Below are positions 52,707 through 61,503 of a stretch of DNA of 64,000 nucleotides, one piece after another. The notes beneath the pieces are model-generated. The model made no database searches, was not told the origin of the DNA, and saw only the letters and a program-made list of their open reading frames with translations. Numbering within the stretch: position 1 is the first letter of the stretch; each line of letters starts with the position of its first letter. The position numbers and the translations under genes were made by a program. Origin of the DNA: Myxococcales bacterium (GTDB taxonomy: Bacteria > Myxococcota_A > Bradymonadia > UBA7976 > UBA1532); assembly GCA_020633555.1 (NCBI GenBank), contig JACKDL010000031.1, positions 1 through 64,000 of the forward strand. Direction: 5' to 3'.

Positions 52707-55096
52707 TTGCTCGGGATGTCGATCACGCACCGGAAGCCCAAATCGTTCTCGGCGACGGTGGCCTTGACCTGCTCACGCCGGGTGACCCGCGCGTCGAAGG
52801 GCAGATCCCGCCAGCCGCCACCCACCACCACCACGCCCGTCCCACCGACGGTCGCGGTCCACTCGCGCACGTTGCCGCCCAGGTTGGCCACCCCGAAGGG
52901 GCTGGCGCCGCGGTCATCGAAGACACCCACCGGGGCCGCATACTTGTGGCCGTCTTCCCGGTCGGGCCCGACGCCGCTGGTCTTGCCCGGCGCGCCGAAG
53001 TTGCCCTTGTGCTGATCGCCCTCGATGGGCGGCTCGTCCCCCCAAGGGTACAGCCGGGCGTCATCGCCACGGGCCGCCCGCAGCCACTCTGCCTCGGTGG
53101 GCAGCCGACCGCCGCGCCACTCGCACAAGCCCTTGGCCATCTCGTGGTTCACGCCCGTGGCCGGCTGCTCGGGCAGGTCCCACTTCAACCGCATGGGCCC
53201 GCAGCGACGGGCCTTGCGGCAGTCGCCCCACATGGCCTGGGAGACCTCGAGGCGATCGATGAAGAAGGCCCCCACCTCGACCCGCGGGCCGGCGGCCTCG
53301 CCGGCCAGGGCGCTGGCCACGCAGCGCTGACTGCGCAGGGGCGCGTGACCCTCGGTGTCGGCCTCGCACTGGGCGATGGCCTTGGCCAGGGCCTCGGGGG
53401 TCAAGCCCACCTGGGCCGTCCCGGCCGGGATGGCCACCATGCCTTCAGGGGCAGGCGGCGTGGGCGGGGGCACGGCCGAGGGCGGGGCGGCGCCGGCGTC
53501 GGGCGCGGCGGCCGGCTGCGGATCGGCCGCGGCCATCGACGCCGGCTGGCTGGGCGGCGCGACCGGCGCGGGGACCGAGGGCGCGCGCTGGGGGCCGGCG
53601 CCACGGACGGGCCGCCGCCAGGCTCGGCGCGGTCGTCTCGGCGGCCGACGGGCAGCGGCCGGCGCCGGCGCGGCCGCCAAAGCCGCCGTCCCGGGCCCAT
53701 CGGTCGCCGGATCTTCGCTGCGGCTCGCCCACCACCAGACGCCGCCGGCCACCGCCACGATGGCTGCGGACGCCCACAGCAGGGGCGCGCTGGCGGATCC
53801 GCGGGGCGCCGAGGGTGCGGCGGGCTCGGGCGGCTCGGCGCTGGGCGCCGCGGACGCCGGGCGCGAGGGGTCGCTGGGCTCGGCCGCCGAAGGCGCGGGG
53901 GTCGGGGCGGGCGTCACCGACTGCACCACCGACTGAACCGGCACCCGCACGGGCGCCGGCGACTCCATGGGCGTCAGCTCGGGCGGCGGCCCCCGCCGCG
54001 GGGCGGGCACGGCCACCGCCGTGGGCTCGTCCTCCAGCCGACGGGGCTCGGTGCGCCGGTCTACCGGCAGCCGCGCCTCGGTGCTGGGCTCCAGCCGGGG
54101 CAGCGGCCGCTCCAGCAGCATCGCCACCTCGACGTGCAGGTTCTGCAGGCTGCGCCCCTGCGCCGCCAGGCGCGTCAGCTTCTCGTCCACCCGATCGATG
54201 TCGGCGGCGTGCTCCCTGAGCCACTGCCGGATGAAGCGTAGCTTGCTCTCCAGCTCCCGCTGCCGGTGGCGTTGCCGCTCCACCTCGGCGCGGAACTCCC
54301 GGTCGGTGTTCAGTTCGAACTCGACGATGCCGAGCTGCTCGGTGATCTGGGTCGAGAAGTGGGGGAGCAGCGCGTCGACGAAGGCGTCCACCGAGGCGTA
54401 GCCGCCGTCGGCGGCCTTCAGCGCCAGCTTGCCCAGCGCCCCGCGCACGTCGCTCAGCTCGGCCAGGATGGAGTCGAAGGCCCTGCCGCCGCCCAGCCCG
54501 TCCCCCTCGGCCTGCTCGCTGGGCGGCGGGGCCCCGGTGAGGGCCTCGTAGAGCACGCGGCCCAGGGCCGACACGTCGGCGGCCTTGGCGGCCTCCAGAT
54601 CGGCGTGCGGCACCCACCCCACCACGGTCACCGAGTCCATGGCGCCGTTGCGAGGCGCCAACACCAGGCTGCGGGCGCTCACGGCGCCATGGGCCAGCCC
54701 GGCCTGGTGGGCCGCCCGCAGGCCAGCAGCCGCCTGCAGGGCCACCCCCAGGGCCTGGACCTCGCCCAGTGGGCCGTCGGCCTGCGCCGCCAGCCGCTCG
54801 ATGAGGGTGCGCCCCTCGACGAAGCGGGTGGCCACGAAGCAGGGCTCCAGGGCCTCTTCCACCCGCACCACCGCCGGCAGGCTGGGGTGCTCGGCCCGCT
54901 TCAAGGCGCGGCCCCACTCCATGAAGGCGCGCCGGTCCGTGCGTCCGGCGTCCTCCAGCAGGAGGGAGACGAGCCCGTCGTCATCGGGCAGGCGCGCCTT
55001 GAAACGCCCGGCGCCGAGCCCACCCCCCAGGCGGGCCATGAACTCCACGTCGTCAACGGACGACACGCTGCCGATGTCGAGGGTCGTTCGGGCCAT
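52703..55096 (-). CDS. Pseudokinase fused to an FGE-sulfatase-like domain
   Basis: A 797 aa protein. An N-terminal kinase-like domain (about 20-270) keeps a Gly-rich loop (LGGGLGAG), but HGAVSARSL replaces HRDLKPxN and VVGWVPH replaces DFG; the VAIK lysine is not visible. A coiled coil, Pro/Ala-rich linker and a TM helix (about 436-457, ASAAIVAVAGGVWWW) follow, then an extracytoplasmic FGE-sulfatase domain (MVAIPAG, RLPTEAEWLRAARG, GNVREWTATVGG, VVVGGGWRD). The FGE cysteines are absent. ATG 55096 has an AAGGAT upstream. First gene of the pair with the AAA/TPR protein. Confidence 0.85.
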   Translation of the reverse strand: MARTTLDIGSVSSVDDVEFMARLGGGLGAGRFKARLPDDDGLVSLLLEDAGRTDRRAFMEWGRALKRAEHPSLPAVVRVEEALEPCFVATRFVEGRTLIERLAAQADGPLGEVQALGVALQAAAGLRAAHQAGLAHGAVSARSLVLAPRNGAMDSVTVVGWVPHADLEAAKAADVSALGRVLYEALTGAPPPSEQAEGDGLGGGRAFDSILAELSDVRGALGKLALKAADGGYASVDAFVDALLPHFSTQITEQLGIVEFELNTDREFRAEVERQRHRQRELESKLRFIRQWLREHAADIDRVDEKLTRLAAQGRSLQNLHVEVAMLLERPLPRLEPSTEARLPVDRRTEPRRLEDEPTAVAVPAPRRGPPPELTPMESPAPVRVPVQSVVQSVTPAPTPAPSAAEPSDPSRPASAAPSAEPPEPAAPSAPRGSASAPLLWASAAIVAVAGGVWWWASRSEDPATDGPGTAALAAAPAPAAARRPPRRPRRAWRRPVRGAGPQRAPSVPAPVAPPSQPASMAAADPQPAAAPDAGAAPPSAVPPPTPPAPEGMVAIPAGTAQVGLTPEALAKAIAQCEADTEGHAPLRSQRCVASALAGEAAGPRVEVGAFFIDRLEVSQAMWGDCRKARRCGPMRLKWDLPEQPATGVNHEMAKGLCEWRGGRLPTEAEWLRAARGDDARLYPWGDEPPIEGDQHKGNFGAPGKTSGVGPDREDGHKYAAPVGVFDDRGASPFGVANLGGNVREWTATVGGTGVVVVGGGWRDLPFDARVTRREQVKATVAENDLGFRCVIDIPSK

Positions 55097-55164
55097 GGGG
55101 GGGATCCTTATGGGACCGGCTCGCCGGCCGCAAGCATACCCGCCCACCCGCGCGTCATGGTTGG

Positions 55165-55989
55165 ATGCGCGCCATGAGCAGCCCTCGGATCCCCCCCGCC
55201 CTCATCGCCCTCGGGCTCGCCGGCCTGGCCGTCGGCGCGCCCTTCGTCACCACCTGGGGCGCCATCGCCCTGCTGGGCGCCTTCGTGGCAGCCACCGCAG
55301 GGCTGGCCTGGCCCGGCCGGCGCACGCCCTGGGCCCGCCGCCTCGGCTGGGGCGTGGTGATCCTCGCGCCCCTGCTGGCGACCACGGGCTTCACCATCCG
55401 GGTGGCGGCGCCCAACGTGGTGGCCGCCGGGCAGAACGCCGCCGGGCGGATGGCCGTGGCCAGCCTGCGCACCTTGCTGTGGGCCCAGGACCGCTTCATC
55501 GAGCGCCACGGGCGCGCGGGCCTGCTCGCCGAGCTCGCCGGTACGCGCCCCGATGGCCTGAAGCTGCCGGTGCCGGTGGTCCGGGGGCCCTATCGGCAAC
55601 TCACGCCCACCGCCACCGGGCAGGCGGCCAGCGATGGCGGCTACCTGTTCCAGGTGTGGGTCGTCGATCCCTCGGGCAAGACCTGGGGTGACGGTGGCCC
55701 CCTGCCGCCGGCGGGGGCCCGGGCCTGGCGCGCCTGCGCGTGGCCCCAGGCGAAGGGCACCACCGCGAGCTTCGCCTACTGCGTCGACCAGCACGATGAC
55801 GTGGTGCAGACGGACAACGCCGGCGCCCACCAGGGCTACTCGGGGTTGGAGCGACCGATGCCGGCCGACGCGCCCACCACCGCGCCCCCGGGCCTTCGGC
55901 TGCTTCCGGGTACGGGCGCCGACGGCGGCGAATGGGGCTGGTGGCGGGGCAAGCAGACCCGGCGCTCGAAGGCGGCCGACGGGCGATAG
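55165..55989 (+). CDS. Hypothetical membrane protein with prepilin-like extracytoplasmic domain
   Basis: A 274 aa protein: three hydrophobic segments (IPPALIALGLAGLAVGAPF, TWGAIALLGAFVAATAGLAW, LGWGVVILAPLLATTGF), then a soluble region including ASLRTLLWAQDRFIERHG and GGYLFQVWVVDPSGKTW, SFAYCVDQ, loosely like the soluble parts of some type IV prepilin-related proteins. No known family. ATG 55165, or 55174 after a short interval. Divergent from the pseudokinase operon by 68 bp. Confidence 0.62.
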   Translation: MRAMSSPRIPPALIALGLAGLAVGAPFVTTWGAIALLGAFVAATAGLAWPGRRTPWARRLGWGVVILAPLLATTGFTIRVAAPNVVAAGQNAAGRMAVASLRTLLWAQDRFIERHGRAGLLAELAGTRPDGLKLPVPVVRGPYRQLTPTATGQAASDGGYLFQVWVVDPSGKTWGDGGPLPPAGARAWRACAWPQAKGTTASFAYCVDQHDDVVQTDNAGAHQGYSGLERPMPADAPTTAPPGLRLLPGTGADGGEWGWWRGKQTRRSKAADGR

Positions 55990-56006
55990 CGTCCCGGGAC
56001 GGCCCC

Positions 56007-57308
56007 TCAGGTCAGGATATACCGGCGCTGGGCGGCCTGGGCCCGCAGCTCCTCTCGGAAGTCCGGGTGAGCGACGGCGATCAGGGCCTCGGTGCGCTGC
56101 CGCACGCTCTTGCCCCACAGCTTCGCCACGCCGAACTCGGTGACCACGTACTGCACGTCGCCGCGGCTGGTGACCACCCCCGAGCCCTGCTCCAGGGTGG
56201 GCTGGATGCGGCTCACCGTGCCCCGCTTGGCCGTGGCCGGGATGGCGATGATGGGGCGCCCCCCCTTGGACCGGGCGGCCCCGCGGATGAAGTCCACCTG
56301 CCCCCCGATGCCCGAGTAGAACATCCCGCCGATGGTGTCCGACTGCACCTGCCCCGTCAGATCCACGGCGATGGCGCTGTTGATGGCCACCATCCGGTCG
56401 TGCCGGGCGATCAAGAAGGGATCGTTGGTGTAGTCGCTGGGCCGGAACTCCACCGACGGGTGGTCGTGGATCCAGTCGTAGAGCCGCTGCGAGCCCATGA
56501 CGAACGAGGTCACGATCTTGCCGGTCTTGTAGGTCTTGGCCCGGCCGTTGATCACCCCGCCGTCCACCAGATCGATGACGCCGTCGCTGAACATCTCGGT
56601 GTGGATGCCCAGGTCGTGGTGGTTGCCCAGCTCCTTAAGCACGGCGTCGGGGATGCGCCCGATGCCCATCTGGAGGGTGGCGCCGTCGGGGATCAGCGAG
56701 GCCACGTGGCGGCCGATGGAGCGCTCCACGTCCCCCAGCTCGGGGATGGGCAGCGACGGCAGCTTGTAGTCCACCTCGATGATGCAGCCCACGTCGTCCA
56801 CGTGGACCGTCGTGTCGCCCCAGGTGCGGGGCATGTTCGGGTTGACCTCGGCGATCACCATGTCGGCGGTGTCCACGGCGCTGCGCACGATGTCCACGCT
56901 GACGCCCAGCGTCATGAACCCGTGCTCGTCGGGCGGGCTGACCTGGATCAGCGCCACGTCGATGGGCAGCTGGGTGCGGATGAGCCGGGGGATCTCGCCC
57001 AGGAAGACCGGCATGAAGTCCGCGCGGCAGGTGTTGACCGCCTCGCGCACGTTCGCGCCGATGAAGAAGGCCAGGTGCCGGAACCGGCCGGCGAACTCGG
57101 GCGCCACGTAGGGCGCCGAGCCCAGGGTCAGCAGGTGGACGATCTCGTTGTCATACAGGTGCCCACCCTCCTGGCAGAGTGCCTGAACCAGGTGCTCGGG
57201 CTCCCCCACCCCGGACCCAATCAGGATCCGTTGGCGGGGCCGGATGCGCTTGATGGCGTCCGCGGCCGTGCAACGCTTGGCTTCATAGCGGGGCTTCCAG
57301 TCGATCAT
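56007..57308 (-). CDS. Acetyl-CoA hydrolase/CoA-transferase family protein
   Basis: A 433 aa family I-type CoA-transferase (Cat1/AarC/4-hydroxybutyrate CoA-transferase-like). The catalytic Glu is visible in GIHTEMFSDGV, with oxyanion-type SGIGGQVDFIRGA and RPIIAIPATAKRG near the C-terminus. It exchanges CoA between acyl groups; natural substrates unknown. ATG 57308 (MIDWKPRY) has a GAGGATCGA sequence just upstream. It lies 177 bp downstream of the amidase gene on the same strand, so it is probably expressed from its own promoter. Confidence 0.9.
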   Translation of the reverse strand: MIDWKPRYEAKRCTAADAIKRIRPRQRILIGSGVGEPEHLVQALCQEGGHLYDNEIVHLLTLGSAPYVAPEFAGRFRHLAFFIGANVREAVNTCRADFMPVFLGEIPRLIRTQLPIDVALIQVSPPDEHGFMTLGVSVDIVRSAVDTADMVIAEVNPNMPRTWGDTTVHVDDVGCIIEVDYKLPSLPIPELGDVERSIGRHVASLIPDGATLQMGIGRIPDAVLKELGNHHDLGIHTEMFSDGVIDLVDGGVINGRAKTYKTGKIVTSFVMGSQRLYDWIHDHPSVEFRPSDYTNDPFLIARHDRMVAINSAIAVDLTGQVQSDTIGGMFYSGIGGQVDFIRGAARSKGGRPIIAIPATAKRGTVSRIQPTLEQGSGVVTSRGDVQYVVTEFGVAKLWGKSVRQRTEALIAVAHPDFREELRAQAAQRRYILT

Positions 57309-57485
57309 TCGATCCTCAGTTGGTCCATTCACCGTGCGCGTCCCCCGGGCGCCCGCCACGGGCCACCTCGGGAGGGGGTCCATGTCGGCAAGCGCGCTGG
57401 ATCCCTTGCTGTTGTGGCGATGTTGACCGGGCCGTTGACACCCGCCTGCAACACCGCGGTGACCTCGGCCCGGCGCCCCCTTGGA

Positions 57486-58991
57486 TCAGCCGAGGGCCTC
57501 GGTGCGGTGCAGCCGGAGCCCCAGCTCGGGCCGCCAGCGCCCTCCGGGCGACTTCGGGTTGGCCCGCCGCCAGCCGCCCAGCGCCCGCTCCAGGGCACGC
57601 CCCACGGCCAGCGTCAGGTGGTCGTGCCCCCGCCCGCCCAGGATCTGGACCGCCACCGGCAGCCCGGCGTGCGCACCCACCGGCACCACCGTGCCGGGGA
57701 ACTCCAGCACGTTGAACAGCCCCGTGCACATCGGATCGAAGGGCCGCAGCTTCGCCCAGTGGTGCCGCGGCGCCAGCCCGGTGTAGGGCGGGTACAGCAG
57801 CACGCCGCGGTCGCCCAGAAGCGCCTCCAGCTCGTCGCGCAGGCGGCGCCCCAGGTCGATGAAGCGCTCCAGGCGCGCCTGCGACAGGGTGCTCAGGGGC
57901 TCCAGCAGGGCCGTGCCCGCGCCCATGAATGTGTGCTGGCTGCGGCCCACCCCCATCTTCAGCAGCTCGAGCAGCGGCCGGATGGGCTGCCCGTCGCCCA
58001 ACAGCACCTTGTAGGGGTCGCTGCCGCCAAGCGTGAGCATGCTGGACCAGATGCGGAAGCCCTTGCGCAGCCGGCGCGGATCCAGGGTCCCCACCCGCGC
58101 GCCCTGCGCCTCCAGGGCCTGGGCAGCCCGCGCGATGCCCTTGCGGACGGGGTTGGCCACCCTCAGGCGGCCGTCGCCGGGCACGGGGAACACCGTCACC
58201 GTCCTCAAGTCCACGCTGTCCGGGTCTTGCAGGGGCGGCGCCTGCAGGGTGCAGGGATCACCCTCGTCGGGGCCGGCGATGACGCGCAGCACCCGCACCA
58301 GGTCGTCCACGGTGCGCCCGATGGGGCCGGTGCACAAGAAGCCGCCGATGCCCGGGTTGCCCGGCCAGTGCCCGGTGTTGGGCACCAACCCCCCGGTGCC
58401 CTTGTGCCCCACCACCCCGCACAGCGCCGCGGGGATGCGGATGCTGCCGCCCACGTCCGAGCCGATGCCGAAGGGCGCCCCGCCGGCGGCGACGATGGCC
58501 GCCTCACCGCCGCTCGACCCCCCCGAGGTGCGCGTCACGTCCCAGGGGTTGTTGGTGACGCCGTACAGCGCGTTGGCGGTCTCCATCCACAGCCCACCCT
58601 CGGGCACGTTGGTGACCCCCATCACGATGGCCCCCGCGGCCCGCAGCCGCTGGACCACCACCGCGTCCTCCGTGGCCACCCGATCGCGCCGGGCAGCGAT
58701 CCCCGCGGTCAGCGGCAGGCCGGCCACCGGCAGGAACTCCTTGATGGTGCAGGGCACCCCCAGCAGGGGCGGGAGCGCGGCTGGATCGGCGGCCGCCCGG
58801 TACCGCGCCGCGGCGGCCTCGGCCTCGTCCCGCGCAGCCGTGAAGCGGTCGGCGACCACCGCGTTGAGCAGCGGGTTCACCTTGGTGATCCGCGCCAGGT
58901 GAGCCTCGAGGAGCGCTACCGGCGACAGGGTGCCAGCGCGCATCGCGGCCAGCAGCGCGCCCACCGATCGGTCAAGCAGGGGGGTGTCCAT
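57486..58991 (-). CDS. Amidase signature family enzyme
   Basis: A 501 aa amidase. The Ser-Ser-Lys triad is present: Lys in VPCTIKEF, TSGGSSGGEAAIVAAG for the first Ser, and GSDVGGSIRIPAALCG for the nucleophile Ser. It resembles fatty-acid amide hydrolase-type and GatA-like proteins; there is no adjacent gatB or gatC, so a stand-alone amide hydrolase is more likely than tRNA amidotransferase. ATG 58991 is preferred over a start 15 codons upstream because the family N-terminus (LLDRSVGALLAAMRAG) begins there. Confidence 0.9.
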   Translation of the reverse strand: MDTPLLDRSVGALLAAMRAGTLSPVALLEAHLARITKVNPLLNAVVADRFTAARDEAEAAAARYRAAADPAALPPLLGVPCTIKEFLPVAGLPLTAGIAARRDRVATEDAVVVQRLRAAGAIVMGVTNVPEGGLWMETANALYGVTNNPWDVTRTSGGSSGGEAAIVAAGGAPFGIGSDVGGSIRIPAALCGVVGHKGTGGLVPNTGHWPGNPGIGGFLCTGPIGRTVDDLVRVLRVIAGPDEGDPCTLQAPPLQDPDSVDLRTVTVFPVPGDGRLRVANPVRKGIARAAQALEAQGARVGTLDPRRLRKGFRIWSSMLTLGGSDPYKVLLGDGQPIRPLLELLKMGVGRSQHTFMGAGTALLEPLSTLSQARLERFIDLGRRLRDELEALLGDRGVLLYPPYTGLAPRHHWAKLRPFDPMCTGLFNVLEFPGTVVPVGAHAGLPVAVQILGGRGHDHLTLAVGRALERALGGWRRANPKSPGGRWRPELGLRLHRTEALG

Positions 58992-59050
58992 GGGGCGATG
59001 GTGACCCAGCCGGGCTGGCGGGGCAACGCAGGCCATGGCATCGTCGGACG

Positions 59051-59692
59051 ATGGCTACCGACCCCCTGCTGGACGCCGAGCTCGAGAGCCTCATCCACGC
59101 CGTCTCCCACGATCTGGGCGAGCCGCTGCGCAGCCTGGAGGGCTTCAGCGTGGCCCTGCTGGAGGACTACGGCGACGCCCTCGACGAGGACGGCCAGCTC
59201 TACATCGGCCGGATCAGGGCCGCCACCGCCCGACTGGGCGCACGCATCGACGCCCTGCTGAAGCTCAGCCGCCACACCCGCGGCGAGCTGGCCCTGGCCC
59301 CGGTGGATCTGGGGCTGCTGGCCCAGCAGGCCACCCCGCCCGCCCTCACGCTGCGCTGCCAAGGCGATCTGACCGCGCACGGCGACGCCCGGCTGCTCCG
59401 CCACCTGCTCGACGAGCTGCTGGGCAACTGCGCGAAGTTCGAGGCGAAATCGGCCGCCCTCGCCCGCGACGCCGAAGGCGCCTTCACCCTCATCGACGAC
59501 GGGGTGGGTTTCGATCCCACCTACGCCGAGCGCATCTTCGTGGCCTTTGGCCGCTACCACGGCCCCGACGAGTACCCGGGCCAGGGCGTGGGCCTGACCA
59601 TCGCCCGCCGCATCGTGCACCGCCACGGGGGCACCATCGCCGCCACCAGCCCTGGGACCGGCTGCACCGTGCGCTTCACCCTCCCCCGTTGA
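59051..59692 (+). CDS. Soluble histidine kinase (minimal transmitter)
   Basis: A 213 aa protein with only a transmitter: HisKA-like H-box VSHDLGEPLRSLEGFS (His20) and HATPase_c (DELLGNCAKF, IDDGVGFDP, GQGVGLTIARRIV, GTGCTVRF). It lacks any membrane segment or input domain, so the signal must come from a partner. The H-box resembles phytochrome-type kinases. ATG 59051. Its stop is inside the start region of the Ser/Thr kinase gene (TTGA overlap), so it is translated together with that kinase. Confidence 0.88.
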   Translation: MATDPLLDAELESLIHAVSHDLGEPLRSLEGFSVALLEDYGDALDEDGQLYIGRIRAATARLGARIDALLKLSRHTRGELALAPVDLGLLAQQATPPALTLRCQGDLTAHGDARLLRHLLDELLGNCAKFEAKSAALARDAEGAFTLIDDGVGFDPTYAERIFVAFGRYHGPDEYPGQGVGLTIARRIVHRHGGTIAATSPGTGCTVRFTLPR

Positions 59693-61503
59693 GCGCGCCC
59701 GACGAGACCTGGAGCGTGGGCACCACCCTGGGCGCCCCCATCACCACCAGCCTCGAGGCCGTCGCCCGGCTGCCCGAGATCCGCCTGGCCGGTGAGCACG
59801 GCACCCCCAACCTGGAGCTGGGACCACCCCTCGGACAGGGCGCGGTCGGGGTCGTCCTGGAGGGGCGCCAGCTCGGGCTGGCGCGCACGGTGGCCGTGAA
59901 GGTGCCCCGCGGGGACCGCACCGACGGCACGGCGGCCGCCAGCATCGTACGCGAGGCGCGCATCGCCGGCGGGCTGGAGCACCCGAACATCCTGCCGGTC
60001 CACATGCTGGGCCGCGATCCGGGCGGCCGACCGCTGGTGGTCATGCCCAAGGTGGACGGCGCGAGCTGGCGGGCGCTGCTGGCCCATGCCGATCACCCCC
60101 TGTGGGTCGGCTTCGACGGCGACGCCCTGGGGCGCAACCTGCAGGTCCTCGGCCTGGTGTGCCGGGCCGTTCACCTGGCCCACCGGCGGGGGGTCGTGCA
60201 CCGGGATCTGAAGCCCGACAACGTGCTCATCGGTCCGGAGGGGCAGGTGTACCTGGTGGACTGGGGGCTGGCCGTGCGGCTCGCCGACGACCCGCACACC
60301 GAGGCCGTGGTGGGCACACCGGGCTACATGGCCCCCGAGATGTTCACGCCCGGCGCACGGGTGGATGCCCGCAGCGACGTGTACCTGCTGGGCGCCACCC
60401 TGCACGAGGCGCTGACCGGGGCGCGGCTGCACCCCGGCCGCAACCTGGCCGAGGTCACCGCCCACGCCCTCGAGCCGGGCCCCTACCCCAATCCGCCCGG
60501 CGTCCCCCCTGCCCTCGCGGCCGTGGTCCGCCGCGCCTGCCAGGTGGATCCGGCCGCCCGTTTCCCCGACGTCGAGGCCTTCCGCCAGGCGCTGGCCGAC
60601 TTTCAGGTGCACCGCGCCGCGCTCTCGCTCATCGAGCGCGCCGAGGCCGAGCTGGCACGCCTGGAGGCCGCCCCGGACGACCACAGCCGTGAGGCGCTGT
60701 TCGGCGCCTGCCGCTTCGGCTTCGGCGAGGCGCTGCGCCTGTGGCCCGAGAGCGCCCGGGCGCAGGCCGGGCTGGGCAGAGCCGTCGAGCGGATCATCCA
60801 GCACGAGCTGGGCCGCGGGGCCCCCGACGCCGCCCGGCGGCTGCTGGCCGAGCTGCCGGAGCCCCGGCCCGACCTGCACGCCGCGGTCGCCACCGCGCTG
60901 GCCCAGGCCGACGCCGAGCGCGACCGCCTGACCGCGCTGGAGGCCGAGGCGCGGACCCGCGACGCCACCCATGGCGGGGGCTGGCGCGCAGCGCAGTTCG
61001 GCGCCCTGTGGGTGCTCTTCGTGCTCGGCCCCATCGCCGTCGGCCTCGTGCGCGCCTCGGGCCGCCTGCCCGCCGAGCCGCCGCCCCTGGCGCGGGCCAT
61101 CCTGCCGCTGGCCATCTGGGCGGTGGTGCTGCTTTGGATGCGCGCCCAGGCCCGCGCCCTGCCCCAGGGCTACGACCGACGCCTGGCCCTGTCGGTCAGC
61201 GGCGCCCTGCTCGCGCTGGGCGCAGCCTGGCTGGGCATCGCGCTCCTGGGGGCACCGTTCGCCGCCGGCCTGCTGGTCACGCCCGCCGTGCTGGGCGCCA
61301 TGAGCGCCGGCCTGGCGGTGGGCTTGGATCGACGCTTCTGGCGCCTGGCCGGGGTGTACGCGGTGGCCGCGCCCGTGCTGGCCTTCGCCAGCCGGTGGCT
61401 GCTGGGCGAGGTCGTGATCGGCGCGGCCAACGGGCTGGCCTTCGCGGCGACGATGCGCTGGATGCGCGCTACCCGATCTGCAACGCGCTCAGACGGGCCT
61501 TGA
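59689..61503 (+). CDS. Ser/Thr protein kinase with C-terminal membrane domain
   Basis: A kinase of about 604 aa. Domain about 40-300: GPPLGQGAVGVVLEGRQ loop, RTVAVKVPRG, HRDLKPDNVLIG and DWGLAV (DWG form), TPGYMAPEMFT. A helical linker of about 130 residues follows, then roughly five hydrophobic helices to the C-terminus (for example ALWVLFVLGPIAVGLV, LPLAIWAVVLLWM). The start is uncertain: a TTG at 59689 overlaps the histidine kinase stop (TTGA), which is my choice, while GTG 59716 is possible. Coupling of His kinase and Ser/Thr kinase in one operon suggests a linked pathway. The 3' end overlaps the convergent sigma-54 activator gene by 35 bp. Confidence 0.85.
   Translation: MSAPDETWSVGTTLGAPITTSLEAVARLPEIRLAGEHGTPNLELGPPLGQGAVGVVLEGRQLGLARTVAVKVPRGDRTDGTAAASIVREARIAGGLEHPNILPVHMLGRDPGGRPLVVMPKVDGASWRALLAHADHPLWVGFDGDALGRNLQVLGLVCRAVHLAHRRGVVHRDLKPDNVLIGPEGQVYLVDWGLAVRLADDPHTEAVVGTPGYMAPEMFTPGARVDARSDVYLLGATLHEALTGARLHPGRNLAEVTAHALEPGPYPNPPGVPPALAAVVRRACQVDPAARFPDVEAFRQALADFQVHRAALSLIERAEAELARLEAAPDDHSREALFGACRFGFGEALRLWPESARAQAGLGRAVERIIQHELGRGAPDAARRLLAELPEPRPDLHAAVATALAQADAERDRLTALEAEARTRDATHGGGWRAAQFGALWVLFVLGPIAVGLVRASGRLPAEPPPLARAILPLAIWAVVLLWMRAQARALPQGYDRRLALSVSGALLALGAAWLGIALLGAPFAAGLLVTPAVLGAMSAGLAVGLDRRFWRLAGVYAVAAPVLAFASRWLLGEVVIGAANGLAFAATMRWMRATRSATRSDGP

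Noticed and set aside
48798..53015. Plus-strand open frame of more than 1,400 codons
   Set aside because: It is antisense to the AAA/TPR gene; its translation is Gly/Arg/Ala-rich with no domain. High GC makes long antisense frames common.
57309..57485. Possible replication origin or regulatory RNA in the gap before the CoA-transferase
   Set aside because: No DnaA boxes or conserved RNA fold seen; only an isolated TTGACA on the plus strand without a matching -10.
55932..59261. Plus-strand open frame of about 1,100 codons
   Set aside because: Antisense to the CoA-transferase and amidase genes, both of which have intact catalytic motifs.
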